Shown: in pieces, positions 35,918 through 44,859 of the stretch
Position numbering within the stretch: position 1 is the stretch's first letter
Layout: each line of letters starts with the position of its first letter
Assembly: GCF_016907555.1 (NCBI RefSeq)
Contig: NZ_JAFBCE010000001.1
Location: 1,798,001 to 1,862,000, forward strand
DNA length: 64,000 nucleotides
Reading direction: 5' to 3'
Source: Microbacterium laevaniformans
Lineage (GTDB): Bacteria > Actinomycetota > Actinomycetes > Actinomycetales > Microbacteriaceae
The notes under the pieces: generated by a model
Seen by the model: only the letters and a program-made list of their open reading frames with translations
What the model was told of the DNA's origin: nothing
The model's database searches: none
Translations under genes and position numbers: made by a program

Positions 35918-37261
35918 TCAGCTGGCTCGGATGAGGGCGAGATAGAAGCGGATGCCGTTCAGCCACGACTCGACGCGGATGCGCTCGTTGTGCGCGTGCA
36001 GCGCGTCGCGCTCACCGCGCGTCAGGTGGAAGGGCGTGAACCGATAGACGTGCGCGCTGATCGCGGTGAACCAGCGGCTGTCGCTCGCCCCGAGCTGGAT
36101 GTACGGCGTCGTCACGATGTCGGTGCCGAGGGCGTCGTGGACGGCGGTCGCGATGCGCCGCCACGGCTCGCCGCGCCAGGACGAGACCGGCGAGGGGTCG
36201 GACCCGTGGCGCACCTCGATCTCGACGGCGGGGTCTGCCACGATGCGGCGGATCCGCGCCGTCGCCGAGGCGACGGTGTCGCCGGTCAGCAGGCGGATGT
36301 TGATCGAGGCACCCGCCGTGGTCGCGAGCACGTTCTCGCCCGGGGCGCCCGACAGCTCGGTCGCGACGGCCGTCGTCCGCACCATCGCGTTCAGTTCGGG
36401 CCCGAGGCGCGCGAACACCCGCGCGACCAGCGGGGCGAGCGCTCCGAGATTCGCGAAGACGGTGCGCAGCGGCTGTGCGGCGTGCAGGGCGAGCGTCGCG
36501 AACAGAGCGCGCACGGGCGGGGCGATGCGAGCGGGGAACGGATGCCGCTGCACGCGATCGATCGCACGGGCGAGCCGCGCCGTCGCGGGGAAGGCGGGCG
36601 GCGTGGACGCGTGCCCTCCGCTCCCGCGCGCGGTCAGCCGCAGCGTCAGCACGCCGCGCTCGGCGACCCCGACCATCGCGGTCGACACCGCGACCCCCGG
36701 CACCGCACCGTCCACGACCGCGCCGCCTTCATCGAGCACCAGACGCGGCGTGACCCCGCGTTCGCGCAGCAGCGCCACGATCGCGCGCGCGCCTCCGCCC
36801 GCCGTCTCCTCGTTGTGGCCGAAGGAGAGATAGACGTCGTGGGTGGGCGCGTAGCCCTCCGCGGCGAGTTCCTCCACCGCCTCCATGATCGCCACGAGCG
36901 CGCCCTTGTCGTCGATGGCGCCGCGCGCGTGGATCTCGGCATCGACACCTTCACCGACCACCTCGGCCCCGAACGGCGGGTGGTCCCATTCCTCTTCGAC
37001 GACGGGGACGACGTCCATGTGGGCCATGAGTACGAGCGGATCCGCCGCGCCGCCGCTGCCGGCCCAGTGGAACAGCAGGGAGTAGCCGTCGACGACCTCA
37101 CGCTCGAGAGCGGCGTGCGCTGCCGGATACAAGCGCGCCAACGTGTCGATGAAGCGCGTGAACGCCTCCGCATCCACGAGGCGCTCATCGGCGTGCGAGA
37201 CGGTCGGAATCTGCAGCAGCTCACGGAATCGGGCGATCGACGCCTCGGTGTCGGCACTCAC
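35918..37261 (-). CDS. M20 family metallopeptidase (CPS1/carboxypeptidase-like)
   Basis: 447-residue zinc peptidase of the M20/M28 clan. Signatures: LMAHMDVVPV (His ligand and catalytic Asp), ARGAIDDKGALVA (bridging Asp), HNEETAGGGA (catalytic and metal Glu), DEGGAV and a dimerisation lid containing GSGGHAS. It most resembles the Gly-Xaa carboxypeptidase/N-acyl amino acid hydrolase group. GTG 37261 is 6 bases after TAGGCT (37268-37273). Divergent from the oxidoreductase gene, whose own TAGGCT is only 12 bases further on. Confidence 0.93.
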   Translation of the reverse strand: MSADTEASIARFRELLQIPTVSHADERLVDAEAFTRFIDTLARLYPAAHAALEREVVDGYSLLFHWAGSGGAADPLVLMAHMDVVPVVEEEWDHPPFGAEVVGEGVDAEIHARGAIDDKGALVAIMEAVEELAAEGYAPTHDVYLSFGHNEETAGGGARAIVALLRERGVTPRLVLDEGGAVVDGAVPGVAVSTAMVGVAERGVLTLRLTARGSGGHASTPPAFPATARLARAIDRVQRHPFPARIAPPVRALFATLALHAAQPLRTVFANLGALAPLVARVFARLGPELNAMVRTTAVATELSGAPGENVLATTAGASINIRLLTGDTVASATARIRRIVADPAVEIEVRHGSDPSPVSSWRGEPWRRIATAVHDALGTDIVTTPYIQLGASDSRWFTAISAHVYRFTPFHLTRGERDALHAHNERIRVESWLNGIRFYLALIRAS

Positions 37262-37267
37262 GGCTCG

Positions 37268-37291
37268 AGCCTACGCGCGCGCGGCTAGGCT
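37268..37291. promoter_or_regulatory. Divergent leaderless promoters of the M20 peptidase and oxidoreductase genes
   Basis: Minus-strand TAGGCT at 37268-37273 lies 6 bases before GTG 37261, and plus-strand TAGGCT at 37286-37291 lies 6 bases before ATG 37298. The identical hexamers are arranged back to back 12 bases apart. Confidence 0.7.
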
Positions 37292-37297
37292 CGTCGC

Positions 37298-38314
37298 ATG
37301 ACCGACAACGCCCCCGGCACGACCGTGCCGACCGCGCCCATCCGCTGGGGAATCCTCGCCACGGGCGGCATCGCCCATGCGTTCACAAAGGACCTGCGGA
37401 CGGCGGGTCTCACCGTCACCGCGGTCGGATCGCGCCGTCCGGAGTCGGCGCGCGCGTTCGCCGCCGACCATGACATCCCCCACGCGCACGGGTCGTACGA
37501 GGAGCTCGTCGCCGACCCCGACGTCGACATCGTCTACGTCGCCTCGCCGCACAGCCACCACCGGGAGCACGCGATCCTCGCGCTCGAGGCCGGCAAGCAC
37601 GTTCTCATCGAGAAGGCCGTGACGCTGGATGCCGATGAGGCCATCGCGATCCGTGACATCGCCGCCGGGCGCGGACTGCTGGCGATGGAGGCGATGTGGA
37701 CGCGGTATCTGCCGCACATGGTCCGCATTCGTGAGCTCATCGCCGACGGCACGCTGGGCGAGGTGCGCGCCGTCATCGCCGACCACACGCAGTCGCTTCC
37801 CACCGACCCGGCGCATCGATTGAACGCGCTCGAACTCGGCGGGGGCGCCCTCCTGGATCTCGGCATCTATCCCGTCTCCTTCGCGTGGGACGTGCTCGGG
37901 CCGATGACCGAGATCCGTGCCGTGGGCCGCCTCGGCGACACCGGAGCCGACACCGAGGTCGCGATCGCCGCCGTCCACGCGGGCGGCGCGGTCTCGTCGA
38001 TCGCGACCAGCTCGCGCGCCGCCGGCCCGAACACGGCCCACGTGGTCGGCACGAAGGCGCGGATCGACATCGATCGCGTCTGGTACGAGCCCACCTCCTT
38101 CCGGGTCACCGCGACCGACGGCACCGTGATCGAGGAGTACCGCTCTGAGGTGGATGGCCGCGGCATGCAGTTCCAGGCCCTCGCCGCCGAGCGGTTGCTG
38201 CGGGAGGGGCGCACCGACAGCGACCTGCTGCCGTTCGCGGAGTCGATCGCGATCATGCACGCGCTCGACGACGTGCGAGGCCAGCTCGGCGTGGCCTACC
38301 CGAAGGTGCGCTGA
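37298..38314 (+). CDS. Gfo/Idh/MocA family oxidoreductase
   Basis: 338-residue NAD(P)-dependent dehydrogenase. The Rossmann N terminus is IRWGILATGGIAHAFTKDL, then YVASPHSHHREHAILALEAGKHVLIEK with the conserved Glu-Lys, and the C-terminal substrate domain contains LGGGALLDLGIYPVSF. It resembles trans-1,2-dihydrobenzene-1,2-diol/D-xylose dehydrogenase-like members; the sugar substrate is not known. ATG 37298 follows TAGGCT by 6 bases. The NYN gene starts one base after its stop and is probably co-transcribed. Confidence 0.94.
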   Translation: MTDNAPGTTVPTAPIRWGILATGGIAHAFTKDLRTAGLTVTAVGSRRPESARAFAADHDIPHAHGSYEELVADPDVDIVYVASPHSHHREHAILALEAGKHVLIEKAVTLDADEAIAIRDIAAGRGLLAMEAMWTRYLPHMVRIRELIADGTLGEVRAVIADHTQSLPTDPAHRLNALELGGGALLDLGIYPVSFAWDVLGPMTEIRAVGRLGDTGADTEVAIAAVHAGGAVSSIATSSRAAGPNTAHVVGTKARIDIDRVWYEPTSFRVTATDGTVIEEYRSEVDGRGMQFQALAAERLLREGRTDSDLLPFAESIAIMHALDDVRGQLGVAYPKVR

Positions 38315-38315
38315 C

Positions 38316-39221
38316 ATGGTCGAACTGCAGGGCAACCGCGTCGCCGTCTACCTCGACTTCGACAACATCGTCATGAGTTGGTACGACCGCGTGCACGGGC
38401 GCAACTCCTACGCCGCCGACCGCCAGAAGATCATCGCCGACCCCGATGCCCCCGAGATCGCACAGCGTCTGAAGGATGCCACGATCGATGTCGGGGCGAT
38501 CATCGACTACGCGGCCTCCTTCGGAACCCTCGTGCTCACGCGCGCCTATGCCGACTGGTCGTCGCCGGTCAACGCGCTCTACCGTTCGCAGCTGGTGGCC
38601 CGCGCCGTCGACCTCGTGCAGCTGTTCCCCGCGGCGGCGTACGCGAAGAACGGCGCCGACATCCGCCTGGCGGTCGACACCGTCGAGGACATGTTCCGCC
38701 TGCCCGACCTCACCCACGTCGTGATCGTCGCCGGAGACAGCGACTACGTCCCGCTCGCGCAGCGCTGCAAGCGTCTCGGACGCGTCGTGGTGGGTGTCGG
38801 CGTGGCCGGTTCGACGGCCAAGTCGCTCGCAGCGGCGTGCGACCAGTTCGACTCCTACGACTCGCTGCCCGGAGTGGTGCTGCCCGCGTCGGCTGCGACC
38901 CAGAAGAAGGCGGATGCCGCCGCCACCTCGGCCCCCTCTTCGTCGCGCCGGCGCAAGAAGACCGAAGACCCGACGGCTGAGCTTCTCGGGCGTGCGCTGC
39001 GTCTGGAGCAGGAGCGCACCGACGACGAGTGGGTGCACCTGTCGGCGGTGAAGAACCTGCTCAAGCGCATGGATCCGTCCTTCAGCGAGAAGGCGCTGGG
39101 GCACCGGTCCTTCTCCGACTTCGTGAAGGCCTACCCCGGCGTCGCCGACATCGACGAGACGACGAACATCGTGCGGGTGCGTCCCCACTCCGGCGACGAC
39201 GGCACGGCCGACGGGAGCTGA
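38316..39221 (+). CDS. NYN (PIN-like) domain ribonuclease with C-terminal LOTUS/OST-HTH domain
   Basis: 301 residues. The NYN nuclease domain occupies about 1-165, with acidic metal-site residues in VYLDFDNIV, RLAVDTVEDM and VAGDSDYVPLA. A basic, Ala/Ser-rich linker (SSSRRRKKTE) leads to a winged-helix-like C-terminal domain (WVHLSAVKNLLKRMDPSFSEKALG) of the OST-HTH/LOTUS type, an RNA-binding module. This is the classic architecture of bacterial LabA/DUF88 proteins, presumed RNA endonucleases. It overlaps a terminator hairpin at its 3' end. Confidence 0.92.
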   Translation: MVELQGNRVAVYLDFDNIVMSWYDRVHGRNSYAADRQKIIADPDAPEIAQRLKDATIDVGAIIDYAASFGTLVLTRAYADWSSPVNALYRSQLVARAVDLVQLFPAAAYAKNGADIRLAVDTVEDMFRLPDLTHVVIVAGDSDYVPLAQRCKRLGRVVVGVGVAGSTAKSLAAACDQFDSYDSLPGVVLPASAATQKKADAAATSAPSSSRRRKKTEDPTAELLGRALRLEQERTDDEWVHLSAVKNLLKRMDPSFSEKALGHRSFSDFVKAYPGVADIDETTNIVRVRPHSGDDGTADGS

Positions 39222-39239
39222 TGCCGTCGGCCGTGCCGT
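39201..39239. terminator. Perfect 13-bp hairpin spanning the NYN gene stop codon
   Basis: CGGCACGGCCGAC (39201-39213) pairs with GTCGGCCGTGCCG (39227-39239); the loop contains the stop codon. It faces the convergent CitMHS gene and could end transcription from both sides. Confidence 0.7.
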
Positions 39240-39247
39240 GATCCCTC

Positions 39248-40783
39248 TCAGGCGGCGAGCGGGATCACCCCGACGAGCACGCCGACGGCGAGCATCGCCA
39301 GCGAGACGAGCGCGGCCCGCCACAGCACCTTCTTGTGGTGATCTCCGAGGTTGACGTTCGCCAGCGACACCAGAAGCAGGATCGCCGGGACGAGCGGGCT
39401 CTGCAGATGCACGGGCTGCCCGGTGATGGAGGCGCGCGCCATCTCCACGGGTGCGATGCCGAAGTGCGAGGCGCTTTCGGCCAGCACCGGCAGGATGCCG
39501 AAGTAGAACGCGTCGTTGGACATGAAGAACGTGAACGGGATCGACAGCACGCCCGTGATGACCGCGAGGAAGGGTCCCATTTCGGCGGGGATCACTGCCG
39601 TGATCCACGAGGCCATCGCCGTCACCATCCCGGTGCCGTTGAGCACGCCGACCAGCACACCGGCGGCGAGGACCATCGACACGACGCCGACGATCGAGGG
39701 GGCGTGCGCGACGATCTCGTCCGCCTGGCTCTTGAGCTTCGGGAAGTTGACGATCAGTGCGATCGCCGCACCGACCATGAACACGAACGCCAGCGGGAAC
39801 AGGTCCAGCACCAGCAGCACCATGACGGCGACGGTCAGCGCGAGGTTGAACCAGATCAGACGCGGACGCAGTGTGGGCCGGTTCGGGTCGAGCATGGTGT
39901 CGGCCATGGCCGTGTCGGCGGCATCCACAAGCGCGGTGGCTGCGACCGCATCGCGCGCACCCCGGACGGTGACGATGTTGCCGGTGCGCAGCGTCGCGGC
40001 GGCACCGGGCTTCGGCTCGGCGCCGCGGAAGAGGCGAGGCGCGCCGAAGATCCCGTCGCCGCGGGTCGACTCGATGCGCGTGGTGTCGATCGAGCCGGCG
40101 AGGCGGCGACGCTCGCCGAGGCCGAGGAACCAGGCGAAGGCCAACGAGATCACGAGACCGGTCGCGAGCGAGGGGAGCATGGGTACGAAGATGTCCGTCG
40201 GCTGCAGCGACAGGGCGGATGCCGCGCGCACGGTGGGACCGCCCCACGGCACGATGTTGAGCGTGCCGTTCATGAGTCCCGCGACACAGGTGAGGACGAC
40301 CGGGCTCATGCCCAGACGCAGGTAGATCGGCAGCATCGCGGAGGTCGTGATGATGAACGTCGTCGATCCGTCGCCGTCCAGCGACACCGCCCCGGCCAGC
40401 AGCGCGGTGCCCAGCACCACCTTGGCGGGATCGTCGCCGAGCACGCGGGTGATCAGACGGATGAGGGGGTCGAACAGACCGACGTCGATCATGATCCCGA
40501 AGTACATGATCGCGAACATGAGCAGGGCCGCCGTCGGCGCCATGGACTTGATCGCGTCCATGATCATGTCCCCCAGGCCGAAGCCGGCGCCGGCGAACAG
40601 GCCGAAGATCGTCGGCACCACGATCAGGGCGACCATGGGGGTCAGTCGGCGCGTCATGATCAGCGCCATGAACGTCAGCACCATCGTGAACCCGAGGACG
40701 ACCAGCACACCGTCCGACGGCGTGAACGCCAGGTCGTAGCCCTCGTCGGCCGCGGCCGCGAGTGACGTGAGAACAGGGGGCAT
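39248..40783 (-). CDS. CitMHS family citrate/metal symporter
   Basis: 511-residue membrane transporter with about a dozen hydrophobic segments, of the CitM/CitH family that imports citrate complexed with a divalent metal together with protons. Typical stretches: TRRLTPMVALIVVPTIFGL, SLDGDGSTTFIITTSA, GLMNGTLNIVPWGGPTVR and PFTFFMSNDAFYFGILPVL. ATG 40783 has AAGGAG upstream. It is transcribed away from a CitA/CitB-like two-component system, so citrate-induced expression is likely. Confidence 0.93.
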   Translation of the reverse strand: MPPVLTSLAAAADEGYDLAFTPSDGVLVVLGFTMVLTFMALIMTRRLTPMVALIVVPTIFGLFAGAGFGLGDMIMDAIKSMAPTAALLMFAIMYFGIMIDVGLFDPLIRLITRVLGDDPAKVVLGTALLAGAVSLDGDGSTTFIITTSAMLPIYLRLGMSPVVLTCVAGLMNGTLNIVPWGGPTVRAASALSLQPTDIFVPMLPSLATGLVISLAFAWFLGLGERRRLAGSIDTTRIESTRGDGIFGAPRLFRGAEPKPGAAATLRTGNIVTVRGARDAVAATALVDAADTAMADTMLDPNRPTLRPRLIWFNLALTVAVMVLLVLDLFPLAFVFMVGAAIALIVNFPKLKSQADEIVAHAPSIVGVVSMVLAAGVLVGVLNGTGMVTAMASWITAVIPAEMGPFLAVITGVLSIPFTFFMSNDAFYFGILPVLAESASHFGIAPVEMARASITGQPVHLQSPLVPAILLLVSLANVNLGDHHKKVLWRAALVSLAMLAVGVLVGVIPLAA

Positions 40784-40922
40784 CTCGACTCCTTCGTCTG
40801 CGGCCGACGCGCCTCGTCGACCGGATTCCGCGACTCTAGGGATGCCACCGCGCCCGCGCGCGGTATCTCTCATTGCACGGACTTCTGCGCGCAACGCGAG
40901 TTCAGCGCATTATGCTCACCAG
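40784..40922. promoter_or_regulatory. Divergent promoter region of the citrate transporter and its sensor kinase
   Basis: On the plus strand TATGCT (40911-40916) is 6 bases from the kinase ATG 40923 and forms part of the small palindrome GCATTATGC. On the minus strand TAGAGT (40833-40838) is a possible -10 for the transporter, with a 40-50 base leader containing AAGGAG. No response-regulator site is certain. Confidence 0.5.
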
Positions 40923-42629
40923 ATGAGGTTCGCGACGCGGGTGATGCTCGTGCAGCTGGCGACGGTCGCCGTCGTCGTCGCCGCCTGCGTGCTCGTCTTC
41001 GTGCTGCTCGGCATCCAGCAGCTGCGGGCCGCGGCCGAGACGTCGGCCCTGAACATCGCCCGCACCGTCGCCGTCGATCCGCAGGTACGCGCGGCGGTGG
41101 CCGAGATCAGCGCCGATCCCGGAACACCCCGCGGCGCGGACCTGAGGGACGCTCCGCTGCAGGATCTGGCCGCCGACGTCACCGCGCGCACCGGCACCCT
41201 GTTCGTCGTGATCACCGATGACCACGGCATCCGACTGGCCCACCCGGACCCCGCCCTCCTCGGCCAGCCGGTCAGCACCGACTTCCGCGAGGTGCTCGCC
41301 GGCAACGAGGTCGTCACGTGGCAGCAGGGCACGCTCGGCGTCTCGGCACGCGCGAAGGTGCCGATCTGGCCTCCGGGAGCGGAGGGCGTCCGCCCGGCGA
41401 ACGTCTCCCCGGTCGGCGAGGTGAGCGTGGGGTTCGAACCGGCCAGCGTGTTCGATGATCTGCCGGCGCTGCTCGGCGGAGTCGCCGCGGCCGCCGGTGC
41501 CGGCGTGATGCTCGCGGCGGTCGCCGGGATCATGCTGCGACGGCGATGGGAACGGCTCACGTTGGGTCTGCAGCCGGAAGAGCTCGTCGCTCTCGTGCAG
41601 AATCAGGCCGCCGTCCTCGACGGGGTCGGCGACGGGGTCGTGGCCCTCGACGACGACGGCGTCGTGCGCCTCTGCAATGAAGCAGCGCGGCGGATGCTGG
41701 GGCTCGAGGAGCCCACGGGGGCGACGTTGGAGCAGCTGGGCATCGCCCCCGCGATCCTCGCAGCGGCCCGTGACGGCACGGCGAGCGAGGGTGTGGTCGT
41801 GGGTGAGCGGGTGCTCTACGCCGATGCGCAGCCGGTGCGCCGCGGCGGGCGCGACCTCGGCACCGTGCTGATCGTCCGCGACCGCACCGACGTCGCCGCG
41901 CTCAGCGAGCGACTCGACACGGTGCGGGCCATGACCGGCGCGCTGCGGGTTCAGCGTCACGAGTTCGCCAACCGCCTGCACGTCGCCGTCGGCATGCTCG
42001 ACGCCGACCGCCCGGGCGAGGCGCGGGAGTTCCTGGGCGAGCAGCTGCATCGCGGACCGGTCGACTACCCCGTCGAGAACATCGACCGTATCGGCGACAG
42101 CCTCCTGCATGCCCTCATCGGCGCCCATGGCCTCGAGGCAGGCGAGCGCGGCGTACGCGTATCCGTCGACCCGGACTCGCTGCTGCTGGCACCGCTGATC
42201 GAGGTGGAGGATGTGGCCGCCGTGCTCGGCAACCTCGTCGACAACGCGGTGCGCGCTGCCGTCGAGGGCGCCCCGCCGCGCCATGTGCAGATCGGGTGCT
42301 TCGGCGACGGGCACGATCTGGTCCTCACCGTCGCCGACTCCGGCGCGGGGGTGGCCGCCGACATCGATCTCTTCTCACGCGGCCGTCGCGACGCTGCCGA
42401 CATCGACCGGGTGCACGGGCTCGGCGTGGGCCTGCCGTTGTCCCGCGAGCTCGCGCGCCGCCGCGGCGGCGAGGTGTGGCTCATCGCGGCCGGAGGAACC
42501 GCACCGCACACGGGTGCCGTGTTCGGCGCCCGGCTGCACGGCGTTCTCGGCGACGTCCCCGCCGAGGACTCCCCCGAATCCGGCCCTGCACCTGACGTGT
42601 TCGCCGACCGAAGGGATCCCACCTCATGA
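40923..42629 (+). CDS. CitA/DcuS-type sensor histidine kinase
   Basis: 568 residues. An N-terminal membrane segment (about 8-32), an extracytoplasmic PDC/PAS sensor (about 33-178) with the carboxylate-sensor look RLAHPDPALLGQPV, a second membrane segment (about 180-205), a cytoplasmic PAS (about 220-320), the phosphoacceptor helix QRHEFANRLHVAVGML, and an HATPase domain with NLVDNAVRAA, DSGAGV and GLGVGLPLSREL. HEFANRLH is the H-box of the citrate/fumarate kinase subfamily. Leaderless ATG 40923. The stop overlaps the regulator gene. Confidence 0.93.
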   Translation: MRFATRVMLVQLATVAVVVAACVLVFVLLGIQQLRAAAETSALNIARTVAVDPQVRAAVAEISADPGTPRGADLRDAPLQDLAADVTARTGTLFVVITDDHGIRLAHPDPALLGQPVSTDFREVLAGNEVVTWQQGTLGVSARAKVPIWPPGAEGVRPANVSPVGEVSVGFEPASVFDDLPALLGGVAAAAGAGVMLAAVAGIMLRRRWERLTLGLQPEELVALVQNQAAVLDGVGDGVVALDDDGVVRLCNEAARRMLGLEEPTGATLEQLGIAPAILAAARDGTASEGVVVGERVLYADAQPVRRGGRDLGTVLIVRDRTDVAALSERLDTVRAMTGALRVQRHEFANRLHVAVGMLDADRPGEAREFLGEQLHRGPVDYPVENIDRIGDSLLHALIGAHGLEAGERGVRVSVDPDSLLLAPLIEVEDVAAVLGNLVDNAVRAAVEGAPPRHVQIGCFGDGHDLVLTVADSGAGVAADIDLFSRGRRDAADIDRVHGLGVGLPLSRELARRRGGEVWLIAAGGTAPHTGAVFGARLHGVLGDVPAEDSPESGPAPDVFADRRDPTS

Positions 42630-43282
42630 CGACACCTCTGCGCGTCCTCGTCGTCGACGACGACTTCCGCGTCGCAGGGCTGCATCGCGAGATCGTGGCG
42701 GAGAGATCCGCCTACCGCGCACTCGAGCCCGCGCGCACGCTCGCCGACGCGACCGCCGCCGTCCGCTCCGAGCACCCTGACCTTCTGCTCGTCGACGCGT
42801 ATCTGCCGGACGGCGACGGGATCGCCTTCGTGCGCGAGACCCCGATCGACGCCTTCGTACTCTCGGCCGCGACCGACGCGGCGACCGTGCGCCGCGCCCT
42901 GCGCGCCGGCGCCCTCGGCTACCTCGTCAAGCCGTTCGAGCGGCGCACGCTCGTCGACGTCCTCGATCGCTACGCCCGCTTCCGCAACGTGCTCGACGAA
43001 CAGCGCACGGTGTCTCAGGACGAGATCGATCGGGCCCTCGGCATCCTCCACGCGGCAAGCGACACGTCCTCCGTATCGCGATCGGCGACGGAGCAGGTGA
43101 TCCTCGGGGCCCTCGGCGACGACGAGTCCTCGGCATCGGAGATCGCCGATCGCGCCGGCGTCTCTCGCGCCACCGCGCAGCGTCACCTCGCGGCGTTGGC
43201 GACCCGCGGCATCGTGGAGGTGCGGCTGCGCTACGGCACCACTGGCCGCCCGGAGCACCGGTACGCGCGGCGACGCACGTAG
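42626..43282 (+). CDS. CitB/DpiA-type response regulator
   Basis: 218 residues. The receiver domain (1-120) has the acidic pocket VVDDD, phosphoacceptor Asp in LLLVDAYLPDGDG, VLSAATD and YLVKPF. A C-terminal helix-turn-helix domain (about 145-205, SASEIADRAGVSRATAQRHLAAL) binds DNA. It is coupled to the kinase gene by an ATGA overlap. The likely target is the divergent citrate transporter promoter and possibly the MHS transporter gene downstream. Confidence 0.93.
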   Translation: MTTPLRVLVVDDDFRVAGLHREIVAERSAYRALEPARTLADATAAVRSEHPDLLLVDAYLPDGDGIAFVRETPIDAFVLSAATDAATVRRALRAGALGYLVKPFERRTLVDVLDRYARFRNVLDEQRTVSQDEIDRALGILHAASDTSSVSRSATEQVILGALGDDESSASEIADRAGVSRATAQRHLAALATRGIVEVRLRYGTTGRPEHRYARRRT

Positions 43283-43339
43283 GCAAGCCCGCGCACAGGG
43301 GGCCGGTGCACGAGCGCACACGCGCTGTGCAGCATTCAA

Positions 43340-43368
43340 CCTTGTACCTGAATCGCTTTTCAGGTAGC
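43340..43368 (+). promoter_or_regulatory. Promoter with TACCTGAA/TTCAGGTA operator upstream of the MHS transporter gene
   Basis: TTGTAC (43340-43345) and TAGCGT (43363-43368) form -35 and -10 boxes with a 17-base spacer. A perfect 8-bp inverted repeat (43343-43350 and 43357-43364) with a 6-base loop occupies the spacer and touches both boxes, as expected of a repressor operator. The cognate regulator is unknown. Confidence 0.65.
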
Positions 43369-43422
43369 GTCCACGGCGCGGCATCCCCCGCCGCACCGCG
43401 CTCTACAAGGAGGTATCAGCGC

Positions 43423-44805
43423 ATGGTTTCAGCGACCGCATCGCATGGCACACCCCCGCAGTCCGGTCTTCGCCGGGTCGTCAGCGCCTCGATGGCCGGA
43501 ACGATCGTGGAGTGGTACGAGTTCTTCCTCTATGCCACGGCGGCCACGCTCGTGTTCAACCTGATCATGTTCCCGCCGTCCGACGACCCCTACGCCGGCA
43601 TCATCGCGGCGTTCGTCACCTATGCGGTCGGCTTCATCGCCCGCCCGCTGGGCGGCATCGTGTTCGGCCACTTCGGTGACAAGTACGGACGCAAGAAGCT
43701 CCTGCAGCTGGCCATCATCCTCGTCGGTGTGGCGACGTTCCTCATGGGCTGCCTGCCGACCTTCCAGCAGGTCGGCTACTGGGCGCCGGCACTGCTGGTG
43801 CTGCTGCGCTTCGCCCAGGGCTTCGCTGTCGGCGGTGAATGGGGCGGCGGCGTCCTGCTGGTCGCCGAGCACTCCCCCGACAAGACACGCGGATTCTGGG
43901 CGTCATTCCCCCAGGCGGCCGTGCCGATCGGCAACCTCGTCGCGACCGTCGTGCTGCTCGTGCTCAGCCGCACCCTATCCGCGGAGGCGTTCCTCGCCTG
44001 GGGCTGGCGGGTCGGGTTCTGGCTGTCGGTGGTGATCGTGGCGATCGGCTACTACATACGCACCAAGATCAGCGATGCGCCGATCTTCCTCGAAGCGCAG
44101 AAAGAGGCGGAGGAGCAGAAGCACGACCGTTACGGCGTTTTTGAGGTCGTCCGCCGCTATCCGCGCGGCGTGCTCACCGCGATGGGTCTGCGCTTCGCGG
44201 AGAACATCATGTACTACCTCGTGGTCACCTTCTCGATCACGTACCTGAAGATCGCCCTCGATGTGAACACGGCCGAGATCCTCGGCATGCTGGTGATCGC
44301 CCACATCGTCCACATGATCGTCATCCCGCTGGTCGGTGCCCTCGCCGACCGCATCGGGCGCAAGCCCGTCTACGCGATCGGCACGGTCGGCGCGGCAGCG
44401 TGGGGCTTCATCGCCTTCCCGATGTTCAACACGAAGGAGCCGGCGATCATCATCCTGGCGATCTGCCTGGGCCTGGTGATCCACTCCTTCATGTACGCCC
44501 CTCAGCCGGCGATCATGTCGGAGATGTTCCCGACCCGCATGCGGTATTCCGGCGTCTCGCTCGGCTACCAGGTGACGTCCATCGTCGCCGGCTCGCTCGC
44601 GCCGATCATCGCGACGGCCCTGCTGTCGGCCTCGGGCAGCTACATCCCCGTCGCACTGTATCTGGCGCTCGCCGCCGCGATCACGCTCATCGCGGTGGTC
44701 TCGATGCGCGAGACCAAGGGCAGCTCCCTGCACGAGCTCGACCGCGTGGATCGCGAGCGCCTGGTCACCGAGACGGGAACCGTGCGGGTGCAGGCCCCGC
44801 GCTGA
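43423..44805 (+). CDS. MFS transporter, metabolite:H+ symporter (MHS) family
   Basis: 460-residue major facilitator with the MHS signature MAGTIVEWYEFFLYATAA at the first membrane segment, RPLGGIVFGHFGDKYGRKK in the first cytoplasmic loop and LRFAQGFAVGGEWGG. This family takes up small carboxylates and betaines (ProP, KgtP, shikimate-type). Given the preceding citrate-type two-component system, a di- or tricarboxylate is plausible. ATG 43423 has a strong AAGGAGG site about 9 bases upstream, and the promoter carries its own operator. Confidence 0.92.
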   Translation: MVSATASHGTPPQSGLRRVVSASMAGTIVEWYEFFLYATAATLVFNLIMFPPSDDPYAGIIAAFVTYAVGFIARPLGGIVFGHFGDKYGRKKLLQLAIILVGVATFLMGCLPTFQQVGYWAPALLVLLRFAQGFAVGGEWGGGVLLVAEHSPDKTRGFWASFPQAAVPIGNLVATVVLLVLSRTLSAEAFLAWGWRVGFWLSVVIVAIGYYIRTKISDAPIFLEAQKEAEEQKHDRYGVFEVVRRYPRGVLTAMGLRFAENIMYYLVVTFSITYLKIALDVNTAEILGMLVIAHIVHMIVIPLVGALADRIGRKPVYAIGTVGAAAWGFIAFPMFNTKEPAIIILAICLGLVIHSFMYAPQPAIMSEMFPTRMRYSGVSLGYQVTSIVAGSLAPIIATALLSASGSYIPVALYLALAAAITLIAVVSMRETKGSSLHELDRVDRERLVTETGTVRVQAPR

Positions 44806-44822
44806 GCGCTTGGTGCGCAGAT

Positions 44823-44854
44823 GCGGGGGTGGATGCCGCGGCATCCGCCCCCGC
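44823..44854. terminator. Long-stem hairpin between the MHS transporter and DoxX genes
   Basis: GCGGGGGTGGATGCC (44823-44837) pairs with 44840-44854 with one mismatch and a two-base gap. It lies between convergent genes and has no U-tract. Confidence 0.65.
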
Positions 44855-44859
44855 TCGCC

